From Entrophospora sp. SA101 (Eukaryota; Glomeromycota; Glomeromycetes; Entrophosporales; Entrophosporaceae): a stretch of 34,290 nucleotides of DNA. Location of the stretch: NCBI GenBank assembly GCA_958430865.1, contig CAUDNR010000110.1, positions 6,007 through 40,296 of the forward strand, written 5' to 3'. The translations under genes and the position numbers were made by a program. Positions 10,975 to 19,664 of the stretch are shown one piece after another; the stretch's first letter is position 1, and each line of letters starts with the position of its first letter. The notes beneath the pieces are model-generated. The model was given only the letters and a program-made list of their open reading frames with translations, did not search any database and had not been told where the DNA came from.

Positions 10975-11063
10975 ATGCTCTTTTAATATACTAATATACT
11001 TATATCCTTTTTATGAGGGCATATTAAGTATATAAATTATTTTAGTACTTTTTTACTTTAAAA
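10975..11063 (-). promoter_or_regulatory. Conserved spacer upstream of the coiled-coil gene (cassette 1)
   Basis: On the minus strand this reads tttaaagtaaaaaagtacta, then aaataatttatatacttaat, then tataag/atattaaaaga ahead of the ATG. Nearly the same order and spacing occurs at 15391-15470 before the second coiled-coil gene, although the C-terminal coding parts differ. Such preservation of a non-coding spacer suggests a promoter or leader. No clear Shine-Dalgarno sequence lies at the usual distance; aaaaggatat is about 40 nt from the ATG. Confidence 0.5.
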
Positions 11064-11167
11064 CTAACAATATTTGTCAAAAGATTAAACTTATTAAACT
11101 TAATGACAATAATGGGACAAATTAACAAGTGTGATAGAGTAATGAAGGTGTTTTTGTTCTAAATATT

Positions 11168-12059
11168 TTATTTGTTGCCAGTATAGAATGGTCTTGGACA
11201 AGTAATATCTTTGTATTCATCTTTCACAAATGGGCGAATATTATGATAAAGATACTCTTGTCTTTTGTGATCCAAAGGAGGTGGTGTTAACACTAAAATA
11301 AATAAAGCTTTAATCTCTTCAAAAATATCTGATTTCTTGGTTTTCAATAAATTGAATTCAGCAAAAGGTCCATTAGCAATTTCCTGAGCTTTGACCATAC
11401 CAAGATTAGTTGCTTCAAAAAGAAAATGTTGATATTTCTGTATACTTGGTAACTTCTTAAAATAAATTCCCAAAATAGCTTTAATATCTAAGTATTGAAA
11501 ACCTTTTCCACCTTCATAACACTGTCTTTATTTAATCCAGCTGGACTAGACTTTTTTACCACCTCAACCTCATGATCTAGACAATCTACTCTGGTTTTTC
11601 TGTAGAATTCTTTAATCAGTCCAAAACTACCATCACATTTAAATTTAGTATGTCCAGGAATCATGAAGTTTAGTTCAACACTTTCATAATAACCACAAAT
11701 TACCAAATATAAATAAAACCAAACAGTTACATTATTTTTATTTTGTCCGCCAGCATTATCACAAGTAATCTTTAAATATTTTTCACTTTTATTCAATTTC
11801 TTAATTCCATCAAAAATCATACTGAGAGTGCCATTGAGTCCTTTTCCTATAATTTCATTTTCATTAAGAGCATAATTAATTTGCTCCCTTACTGCTTCAT
11901 CTTGAATACCAAATAAGTGAACTTTGCATGAACTAAGATAATAAATTTTACTTACTTGTTGATCTAAATGTGGTACATGAACATTTTGGGCTCAATCATA
12001 ACTATAATGAGCAGTAGCATCAATACCACAATATTGTGTTTTACCCTTGGAATAATGTT
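11168..12059 (-). pseudogene. Intronless transposase fragment with TGA as Trp (cassette 1, copy C)
   Basis: From 12059 downward the minus strand encodes TQYCGIDATAHYSYD, a TGA (11994-11992), AQNVHVPHLDQQVSKIYYL, then ITCDNAGGQNKNN, MIPGHTKFKCDGSFG and, after a 1-nt deletion near 11523, CYEGGKGFQYLDIKA to a stop at 11170-11168. It covers roughly the C-terminal half of the family. The relative at 1279-3531 has introns at QQ|V and before INYL; this copy reads straight through both points. The Trp in VTVWFYLYL is TGG here and TGA in copy D. The 5' half is cut off at about 12060 by a small inverted-repeat element. Confidence 0.8.
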
Positions 12060-12062
12060 GAT

Positions 12063-12200
12063 GGTTTGTATTCGCGGATACCGTAAGGAGGTCACACAGG
12101 GTCATACAACATTAAAATCAAGTGTTTTTAAGGGATTTTTTGCTGTTTCAATATTGTGTAACCCTCTTAACAGTATTCATGGTATCCACGAATACAAACC
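12063..12200. mobile_element. MITE with 20-bp inverted repeats, truncating transposase copy C
   Basis: The left end ggtttgtattcgcggatacc (12063-12082) and the right end ggtatccacgaatacaaacc (12181-12200) are inverted with one mismatch. Inner sequences (gaggtcacacagggtcatac versus the inverse of taaccctcttaa) show further weaker inverted similarity, so most of the 138 bp could fold. No coding capacity is seen. It lies exactly where homology between transposase copies C and D stops. The chance ORF at 11968-12243 spans it and is not a gene. Confidence 0.8.
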
Positions 12201-12358
12201 CTATTTAGGACATGATTGTTTAGAAATAAAGAGAATTTTATAGATGATAACAAAAGAGTATAATCATATTATTTATTTCAATAATTTGGTATTTAATACT
12301 CAATGATAAATATCAAGAGTTAATTTTTGTTTTTCTGCACAAACAACATTCTTTTTAG
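12201..12358. other. Spacer; upstream exon of the following gene not found
   Basis: An A/T-rich stretch between the MITE and the first recognisable exon of the nuclease-like gene. An intron acceptor (ttttttag) at 12351-12358 implies an upstream exon, which I cannot identify. Confidence 0.4.
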
Positions 12359-13889
12359 AAATGGAAGAGTAAAGTAGAAGAACTGGAGAGGGAGATTATT
12401 ATACTTACAAAAAAATTAAAAAATTCAGAAACTGCAGGTAAAAATCTCATAGCATAAATATTAGATTGGGATCTAATAAATATGCATAAATTAATTTGTT
12501 CCATTTATCTATATGTATATTTGAAGAATTGTCTATTATATTTTTCGTAACCTTAACTAACCTGTACCATTTTTTTTTTTGATCCTCTTCCTTTTTTAAT
12601 TAAATATGTGACCCTGTTCATTCCTCTTCATTTGTTCTGGATATGTTGATTGTTTTGGTTATGAATATATAATATTACTCTAGTTGTGGAAACTTGTATA
12701 ATTAAATTATCATATTTGAGAAAAATGAAAACTGTTCAAGTAAATATAAATAAGGCAAACAATAAAGACTAGTGCCATAATCCAAAAAAGGAAAAAGTAT
12801 GGTTGCAAAAGTGGTCGCAAAGGTAATTGCAACCATTTTTTATGTGCCATAAATACAATTACTACCATCATCATAATTTACAGCACTAGTCTTTAGCAAA
12901 CAAGTATCCAATAAACTACTTTACAGCACTGGGATTGAAACATCTTGAATTTGTTATTAAAACAGAAAAAAATGTGATTCAAATGACAGAAGATACTCAA
13001 TTAATGAACATCATATCAACCACACCACAAGCACCCATTTTAATTTTTCATACAAGTAAGTAACATTAAATCTGGCATTTTACAGTTTTTGTTATATATT
13101 AATGATTGAAAAATCATTTTTTTAGTGGCATGGCCTTTTTCCAGTTATACCTTTCCAGAAGCCTCAAATTTGTTTAACCTTAAAGTAAACAGCATGGGAG
13201 AATGTCCAGTTTATCATCAAGGGATGGCAGATTTGGTTGGCATGGATCGTTACATTAATGAAACTGTTTGGGACCTTATGGTAACTTTGATAATTTATTT
13301 CTTACTCACTAGATATATTATCTAATTATATGATATTTTATTAGTGTTTACACAGAGCATATGGTGATGTTTCTGGAACAAACAAAGCACTATATTCCGT
13401 TTTTATAAGAGCTGTTCTTGTTGGAATCATCCACACCTATAACCCTGCAGACAATTATTTACTTCTTGAACAAAAGGTAATTATGGGAAGTTATGGAATG
13501 AGGCCTGTTGATTTTGCAATCAAAAAAGGAAACCAGTTTATTGGTATAACAGAGGCAAAAAAAGAAGCCATTAGCAAGGGTTTTGCACAAAACCTGATCC
13601 AGTTGCTTCTTATATGGTCAGTTTTTATATTTTCTTGTAACAATATATTTTTGATGATTCCTTATTATTATGTTTGCATTTATTTATTTATTAGGAAAAT
13701 CAAAAAAGAAAAGATAATGAGGAAACTGATGGGTTACAAGTTCTATTTGGAATTGATTCCACAGGCTCTCAATGGTTTTTTCATCGTTTAATTCATGAAC
13801 CTAATAAAAAATATCCAATCGTTCAGAGAAGTTCTCTTTCACCCATCAATCTATCTGTAATTGGTCATGAATTTGATAAAAAAAGGTAA
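12359..13889 (+). pseudogene. PD-(D/E)XK nuclease-like (Crinkler/REase-type) gene, five exons, one frameshift
   Basis: Exons inferred from GT-AG sites and matching phase are 12359-12437, 12897-13055, 13126-13280, 13345-13616 and 13695-13889 (TAA). The first encodes a coiled coil (KVEELEREIIILTKKLKN). Exons 2-3 contain INYFTALGLKHLEFVIKTE and AWPFSSYTFPEASNLF. Exon 4 has the nuclease-like signature GMRPVDFAIKKGNQFIG followed by TEAKKEAISKGFAQNLIQ, i.e. D...E-x-K plus a downstream Q, as in REase-fold domains of Crinkler-like proteins that are abundant in these fungi. At about 13603 one base appears to be missing: the frame then resumes as ASYM and, after an intron, ENQKRKDNEETDGLQVLFG. The C-terminus ends early at DKKR. 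The start exon is missing or was lost upstream. The active-site call is by pattern only; catalysis is not certain. Confidence 0.65.
12763..12895. mobile_element. Stowaway-like MITE, copy 1 (TA target site)
   Basis: The sequence aagactagtgccataatcca and the inverse ...tttacagcactagtctt form terminal inverted repeats. TA flanks lie at 12763-12764 and 12894-12895. The 129-bp interior contains ggttgcaaaagtggtcgcaa. A near-identical copy lies at 24436-24569. Size, TA duplication and lack of coding sequence fit a Tc1/mariner-type MITE. It sits in an intron of the nuclease-like gene, and the A of its right TA plus the next G make the AG acceptor of the following exon. Confidence 0.88.
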
Positions 13890-14612
13890 ATGAGGAAGTT
13901 TCTGCATTATTCAGTTATTTAAAATGGTCTATTGTAAAATAGTAAATTATAAATCACGGGAAACTGATATATAAATCGGAAATGATTTACGAAGTTACAC
14001 GCAAATAAAAATCGGAAAAACTGATCAAGTGATAACAGTTCAATTTATTCAAACGCCAATAAAATAATTGACTCACGGAAATATTGGAAATATAAATATT
14101 CCAACATTCTAAAATTTAACGGATTACAAAGTCTCGGAATAATATTTAAATGAAAGAATTTTACATGACTCATGTTGACTAGAAATTACTTGAAAATAAT
14201 TCTACATGGAAGGTTTAAATAATGATTAAAGAATACATTAATTAGTATAATTTAGGATTTTAAAGAAATCGGAGAACTAGATGATAGAACCTCTAAAATG
14301 TATAAATACGTTGTAAATTTCTCTTTCATGTAATCTTTAGTTTTTTAACTCAAATATTATAATAAATAAACCTTGACCTTGTCCTTATGGTCTTCGAATA
14401 TTATACTTTCGTAATGATAATAAATCTCCCTAACGACGAATTTATACTATATAATATAATTATTTTCTCTTATTTTATATTTGTCTCTATTAATTTTTTT
14501 ATTTTTTTATTTCTTTTCTTTTCTTTTAGTGCTTTTAGTGAGATCAGAATTTACACTCTTGTTCATCTCCCTTTGCTATTTCCAGAACTCTATATTCTAA
14601 TTTCATATTAAT
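13890..14612. other. No gene seen
   Basis: A/T-rich spacer. The ORF at 14387-14611 is low-complexity, T-rich and has no features of a gene. No tRNA-like or other RNA structure was noticed. Confidence 0.5.
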
Positions 14613-15374
14613 CTACTTACTTTTCTGAATGATAAAAGCTTGGAATTTCTCTTTAGTTTTTTCTTTTGCTTTACTTACTAATTGTTTAAACTTTTGGAAT
14701 CTATTTTCTTTTTGTTGTTTTGGTAAAGCTGGTAATTCTTTGTTTGCTAAATTATCTCTTCAGTTTATTTCCTGATTTTAGTTGACAAATTATTTTCCAA
14801 CAAATCTATTCGGTCTAAGAGTTTGCCCATTGCAGCATCATGTTTTAGTATCACTTCATTCATTTGGCATTTTCTCCACTTCATAGCTGTGTTTAATGCT
14901 TTTTCAGCTTCCTCTTGCTCCATTTCCACTTCATCTTCCAACTCTTCTACTTTCATTTCCAGTTCTTTTTGCTTTGCTTCTAATTCAGCAACTTTTTCTT
15001 CTAAAACAGCATTCTTTTCTTTTAATTCCTTTTTTTCTTGGTAAGTAAAACCAAAAGCTTCTTCATAATTTAATGCTTCACTACCAAAACTTTTAACAAA
15101 ATTTTCAGGAGTGAATCCATCACTGAAAACAACTCTTCCAATTTCAATTCCATTCTTTTTTGGATGACTTACTCAACCATTGTTAGGTCAAGTAAATCTT
15201 TCTAAGGTACTTAAACTTGTTCCAATATTCTGAACTTTCAGTAAGGCTGTGAACAGTATTTCAAATTCTTAATTTAAAGTTTTCTTCTTTTTCAGCTGAT
15301 TGTTTCTTCAATAATTCTATTTCATTTATTAGTGTTTTGTTTGCTTGTTGTTGTTTGTTTATAATGTTTACCAT
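14613..15374 (-). pseudogene. Coiled-coil protein with TGA as Trp (cassette 2, downstream gene), two frameshifts
   Basis: Starts MVNIINKQQQANKTLINEIE at 15374, the same start and position as the gene at 10435-10962. One extra base near codon 37 moves the frame to EFEILFTALLKVQNIGTSLS. It then reads through two TGA (15188-15190, 15173-15175) as RFTWPNNGWVSHPKKNG, followed by FSDGFTPENFVKSFGSEAL. A long charged coiled coil (about residues 110-170, repeated EE/KE heptads) contains MKWRKC with TGG. A further shift near 14768 leads to INWRDNLANKELPALP, where W is TGA (14760-14762), and the frame ends in TAG at 14613-14615. The central domain is not recognised and is unrelated to the C-terminal domain of the cassette-1 gene. 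Under the standard code it would carry five or more disruptions. Confidence 0.6.
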
Positions 15375-15390
15375 GGTTTTTTTTTTTTAT

Positions 15391-15470
15391 ATATTCTTTT
15401 AATATGCTTATATCCTTTTTATAAGGTGTATTAAGTATATAAATTATTTTAGTACTTTTTTACTTTAAAA
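15391..15470 (-). promoter_or_regulatory. Conserved spacer upstream of the coiled-coil gene (cassette 2)
   Basis: This is the counterpart of 10975-11063. On the minus strand it contains ttttaaagtaaaaaagtact, aaaataatttatatacttaa and aaaaaggatataagcatatt before the ATG at 15374. The close match between cassettes marks it as part of the mobile or duplicated unit and a likely promoter/leader. Confidence 0.5.
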
Positions 15471-15538
15471 GCAGAAAAAGATTAAACTTAATGGCAGCAA
15501 GAGACAAATTAATGAGTGATAAAATCATGGAAGTGATT

Positions 15539-17264
15539 TTATTCGTTTCCAGTATAGATTGGTCTTGGGCAAGTAATATCTTTGTATTCATCTTTCACAA
15601 ATGGCCAAATATTCTGGTAAAGATATTCTTGTCTTTTGTAATCCAAAGAAGGTGTTAACACTAAAATATATAAAGTTCTAATTTCTTCAAAAATATCTGC
15701 TTTCTTGGTTTCAATAAATTGAATTCAGTAAAAGGTCCATTAACAGCTTCTTGAACTTTGACCACACCAAGATTAGTTGCTTCAAAAAGAAAATGTTGAT
15801 ATTTCTGGATACCTGGTAATTTTTTAAAATAAATTCCCAAAATTGCTTTAATGTCTAAATATTGAAAACCTTTTCCACCTTCATAACATTGAGCTTTATT
15901 TAATCCTGCTGGACTAGACTTATTTACCACTGCAACCGCATGATCCCGACAATCTACTCCTGTTCTTCTATAGAATTTTTAATAATGCTAAAACTACCAT
16001 CACATTTAAATTTGGTATGTCCTAGAGCCATGAAATTCAATTCAATACTTTCATAATAACCACAAATTACCAAATATAAATAAAATCAAATAGTAGTATT
16101 ATTTTTATTTTGTCCACCAGCATTATCACAAGTAATCTTTAAATGTTTTTCACCTTTATTCAATTTCTTAATTCCATCAAAAATCATACTAAGAGTTCCA
16201 TTAGGACCTTTCCTATAATTTCATCTTCATTAAGAACATAATTAATTTATTCTCTTGTTGCTTCATATTGAATACCAAATAAATGAACTTTACATAGACT
16301 AAGGTAATAGATTTTACTTACTTGTTGATCTAAATGTGGTACATAAACATTTTGGGCTCAATCATAACTATAATGAGTAGTAGCATTAATACTGCAATAT
16401 GGTGTTTTACCCTTTGAATAATTTTGGTTAACTAATTTCTTTGCTCTTCTTCCAATTTGGTATTTTTATTATAATAATTTCTTTCTAATCTTGCTTTAGA
16501 CAGATGTTCTTTAAATCTTTTGAGTAAATCTTTAGCTTCTTCTTCTTGGCGAGCATTAGTGTAAACCATCTCTAAAATGTTGACAAGTATCACACAAATC
16601 AGTTCTTGGACTCATAATTTGAATTTCTGGTGTCAATTGATGTCATAACTTTCTGAAAGAATCATACTTCAAGGACTTTAAATTACTATCTTCTTCTAAA
16701 CCAGCCAGAAAATTTCTGTGCACAGATTTATAACTCATTTCAGCTGGTAAAAATGTAACTGATTGAGTTATTCTATTGTTACTTCTTCCTGGACTTGGTA
16801 ATCCATGAACTTCTGCATAATTTTCAAGGAAGTTTTTACTACTTTAGCAATATTTTTATCAATTACCATTTTGGTTTTTCATTGAGACGTCTTCTTTTAT
16901 ATGTCATGAACTCTTGATATAAGTCCATTGTTTATTAGATGATTTCTGATATTTTCAAATAAGTTCTGCCAATCCCCAACATATTGAGATAAGTTTCTTG
17001 ACAAAGTAGTGTATTATGATCCCAGTGATAGAAAGTCCTTTTATTAAACCCAGTTTTCTTTTTAAGGCGTCTACTAGTGCTTGTTAATCCACCATCCATT
17101 GCCTTAAGTTGGGCCATTAAAAATATGTCTTGTTCTACTTTAGAAAGGGCTTGAAAGGATTCCCTTAATTCTGCAAATTCTTCCTTAGGAATTCTTGAAG
17201 AACAACTACATTTACATACTTTTTCCAAAAAAATCGATTGCTTTTTGATATTCATTAGAACCAT
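15539..17264 (-). pseudogene. Intronless transposase with TGA as Trp, near full length, decayed (cassette 2, copy D)
   Basis: The N-terminus (17264-16935) matches the family: CKCSCSS, KVEQDIFLMAQLKAM (relative at 1279: KIEQDIFLKGILAAS) and YLNMLGIGRTY. Downstream come NYAEVHGLPSPGR, LPAEMSYKSVHRNFLAG, SFRKL-TGA-HQLTPEIQ, SPRTDLCDTC, HYSYD-TGA-AQNVYVPHLDQQ, ITCDNAGGQNKNN, TTI-TGA-FYLYLVICGYY and CYEGGKGFQYLDIKA, ending in TAA at 15541-15539. The three TGA (16645-16643, 16360-16358, 16088-16086) fall where relatives have Trp or another aromatic residue: Trp (TGG) in IWKTYLPDI at the first, Trp (TGG) in copy C at the third. At least five indels and one or two TAA/TAG show decay. None of the four intron positions of the 1279-3531 gene is occupied by an intron. 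The first domain has a Cys cluster that could bind zinc. Confidence 0.8.
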
Positions 17265-17670
17265 TGCATTTATTACCTTTGTGAATATTTTTCATATACA
17301 CTTATCCCTATATATATAATTTTATGTCCACTTTGTAATTTTTTTTAAAATTATTCAAAATCAAAATCATGTGAAGCAAGCTTTGCATTATGTATTGAGA
17401 AGAAATTTTATTGTGGGCATGATTTCATAATTCCATCAAATTTGAAATAAAAATAATATGTAAAATGGAGAGTTCTTATTTTAGAGAAATAATGATAGAA
17501 ATATTTGTCATAAATTTATTTTTTTGTTGCCTAAAAACATATATCATTTAATTGAATCAACAAATAATTATCACATGAAAAGATAAATTATGTTGAAATA
17601 TCTTCACAATTTACATAATCATTTACAAGGATATCAACGCATTTCTGTTAAATGCAAATATTCAATTAAG
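17265..17670. other. Spacer; no gene seen
   Basis: A/T-rich, with no ORF of note between transposase copy D and the 3' end of the next gene. Confidence 0.5.
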
Positions 17671-19272
17671 TTAATCAAGTTTCAGGTAATAATAATATGA
17701 CATATCTAAAAAAAAAATGCAAACTTCCAATTTGATGAAATGTTTGAAATTAAAGTCTATCAATGGCATGGTTGATACATCAGTTGCTAGTTTACTTGTA
17801 ATTAAGCTCCATGATACATATAAACCTCCATTTTGTAAATTCATTACATAAGTTTTCAATAATTCTCCTGTAATTCCGATTTAAAGATTAGTAAGAAAAT
17901 AATAAGTTGTAAATTATATATAAAAATGCTAACCTGCATTAACTAACATCATTACTTGTCCTGGACCTCCTTTTTTATTTAATTGCTGGTTTAATGCATT
18001 TTTACCTCTTAGATGTATCTTTCTAAAATCCATTTGTTTTAATAAAGGACTAGTTCCAATAGGTTTAATTTCTGACAATAAAAAGGGAACATCATTTATA
18101 ACACATGAAAAGTCAGGTCTTTGAGATGTTCCCAACACACTGCGATTAAATCTGACTTCATATTTCTTGTGTGCAGTAAAGATATTATTGATGTGAATTT
18201 TTAATAATCTATTGCAATGTTCATCTTCGGACATTTTAATTGAAGAAATTGTAGGTAGTGTCTCACATAATCCATTAAAAATTTGTGCTGCAGATCTGCA
18301 CATTTGGTCTTCACCTGCATTGATATAACTATCCTGGTTCATTAAATGTCTTTTCATTGCATTGTGAAGAATATTCGATGCAACATTTGGAACAATTGGT
18401 TCTTGAATATAAAATGGGTTGTTCTTAAGTATTATACACCCATTCATCATCACTAACCCTACAAAAAGTTTAGGTGCTTAAAATGTATTTAAATCATGCT
18501 TAAAATCTACTTGAAGGTGCTTAAAATGTGCTTAAAACATACCTTTTTTAATAATGAACAAAATTAAGTATGTTTTAAGTAACCTTTTAAGTGTATTTTA
18601 AGTGTATTTCAAGTATGCTAGTTTACCATCAAAAGTATGTTTTAAGTATATTTTAAGTATATAGTATATTTTAAGTGTGTTTTGAGTATAATTTCATATA
18701 CTTAAAACATACTTAAATCTCACTTAAAATGTTCTTGTTCTCTTCCATTGGTATATTTTAAGTATATGATGTATATTTTAAGTGCATTTTAAGTATCTAA
18801 ACTTTATGTAGGGTAAATGGACAAGGTTTACAAACTACAAATACTGAATTCAATGCTAAGACTTCATAGATATCATTCCAACTTAAACCATCATTTTTAA
18901 ATTTTTTAATAACCAATTCCTGATAATTTCTAAATCTTTGCGAAATATTGATTGTACCATCAACTATCCATTCTTGAGTTGATTCCTGATTTAAGTTTTC
19001 AATTAATGAACTGATTTCAATATCATTTATTTCATTGAACTGTGATCTTTTTTTTCTTTTTTTTTTTGAATTGCCTTGATTGGTAATATCTTTAAGGGCA
19101 GGTTGTTCTCCTCCCTTTTGATTTCTTTTTTTAATTTCCTTTGTTCTTGGTTGGATTATTTTTTTAAAAAAATGAATGTTAATTAATTGAACTAGAGTGA
19201 CGAGTGGTGGCGATAACCACCACCATTCTCTCGGCTGTCTTGTTGTTTTCGTTTATTTTGTTCTTTAGGCAT
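17671..19272 (-). CDS. PD-(D/E)XK nuclease-like protein with MPK start
   Basis: Exon 1 begins MPKEQNKRKQQDSREN at 19272. Exon 2 (about 19160-18832) encodes a Lys-rich stretch (NSKKKRKKRSQ, possible nuclear signal) and VIKKFKNDGLSWNDIYEVLA. A 373-bp intron (18831-18459) joins in phase to exon 3 (18458-17934), which has SILHN-like helices and the motif RPDFSCVINDVPFLL then SEIKP, i.e. PD...E-x-K of restriction-endonuclease folds, followed by KKGGPGQVMMLVNAG. A 66-bp intron leads to exon 4 (17867-17671) with LQNGGLYVSWSLIT. The exon 1/exon 2 junction is not convincing: the only in-phase GT-AG there would be 29 bp, so exon 1 may be disrupted by the hairpin repeat at 19190-19228. The family is one I associate with lineage-specific, expanded proteins of these fungi. 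A DNA-binding or nuclease role is inference. Confidence 0.6.
18465..18800. repeat. Degenerate minisatellite inside an intron
   Basis: About 25 irregular copies, on both strands, of a 10-14 bp unit like ttttaagtatat / ttttaagtgtat. It fills most of the 373-bp intron of the nuclease-like gene. Spacing is irregular and units are not separated by unique spacers, so this is not a CRISPR array. Confidence 0.8.
19190..19228. repeat. Hairpin repeat shared with RPA1 intron 1
   Basis: aactagagtgacgagtggtg followed by gcgataaccaccaccattct. The segment ggtggcgataaccacc can form a short stem. It matches 9372-9426 and interrupts the reading frame just after the first 16 codons of the gene at 17671-19272. 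Confidence 0.65.
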
Positions 19273-19324
19273 TTTTTTATAAAAATTTTTTTAAAAAAGA
19301 TTGTTGATCGATCGACCACGCGAC

Positions 19325-19388
19325 CCAATGAAAAGCACAGGGGACAGGCGAATTTTGCAGATCCCTGTCCCCTGTACTTTTCATTGGA
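19325..19388. repeat. Near-perfect inverted repeat (hairpin), 24-bp arms
   Basis: ccaatgaaaagcacagggga and its inverse (cccctgtacttttcattgg) flank a 14-bp centre. The arms match over about 24 bp with one or two differences. It lies directly upstream of the MPK gene, at promoter distance. It may be a very small MITE or a regulatory hairpin. Confidence 0.75.
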
Positions 19389-19471
19389 CCGTTAAAGAAT
19401 ATAGGCTAATATTTTCTAAGGATGAAAAAGATTTTTTTATATATTAATATATAGTTGGGGAATTTCTCGCA

Positions 19472-19664
19472 AATGGGGTGCAACAAGCAGAAAGGAACCC
19501 ATTGGTACTTTATTGATTTTGAGTTAAAGTCACGCCTATATGAAATCTGCCTCGGTGAACATTGTTAACTTAGAAACCATACCCACTTAGCTTAATAGAC
19601 TTTCCTTTAAAGTTGTAAAAACACTCTAGTCAAATGCAGATCCCTTTCTGCTTGTCGCATCCCA
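19472..19664. mobile_element. MITE related to the transposon at 1021-3667
   Basis: The left end ggggtgcaacaagcagaaagg and the inverse of the right end, gggatgcgacaagcagaaagg, form inverted repeats. The interior shares gattttgagttaa, gaacatt..ttaacttag, atacccactt.gctta and tagtcaaat, in the same order, with the left subterminal region (1066-1190) of the transposon at 1021. It is therefore probably a non-autonomous element of the same superfamily but a different family (different tips). It has no coding sequence. Confidence 0.75.

Noticed and set aside
13890..14612. RNA gene search in the spacer
   Set aside because: No tRNA cloverleaf or other known RNA pattern was seen here or elsewhere in the window by eye.
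10435..17264. G-to-A decay (for example RIP-like or methylation-driven mutation) as the sole cause of the in-frame TGAs
   Set aside because: TGG can decay to TAG as well as TGA, and Gln codons to TAA/TAG; those are rare here, and the five-TGA frame at 10435-10962 has no other lesion. I keep it as the main alternative, not the preferred one.
18465..18800. CRISPR-like array
   Set aside because: Units are irregular and short, occur in both orientations, and have no unique spacers; the locus is an intron of a fungal gene.
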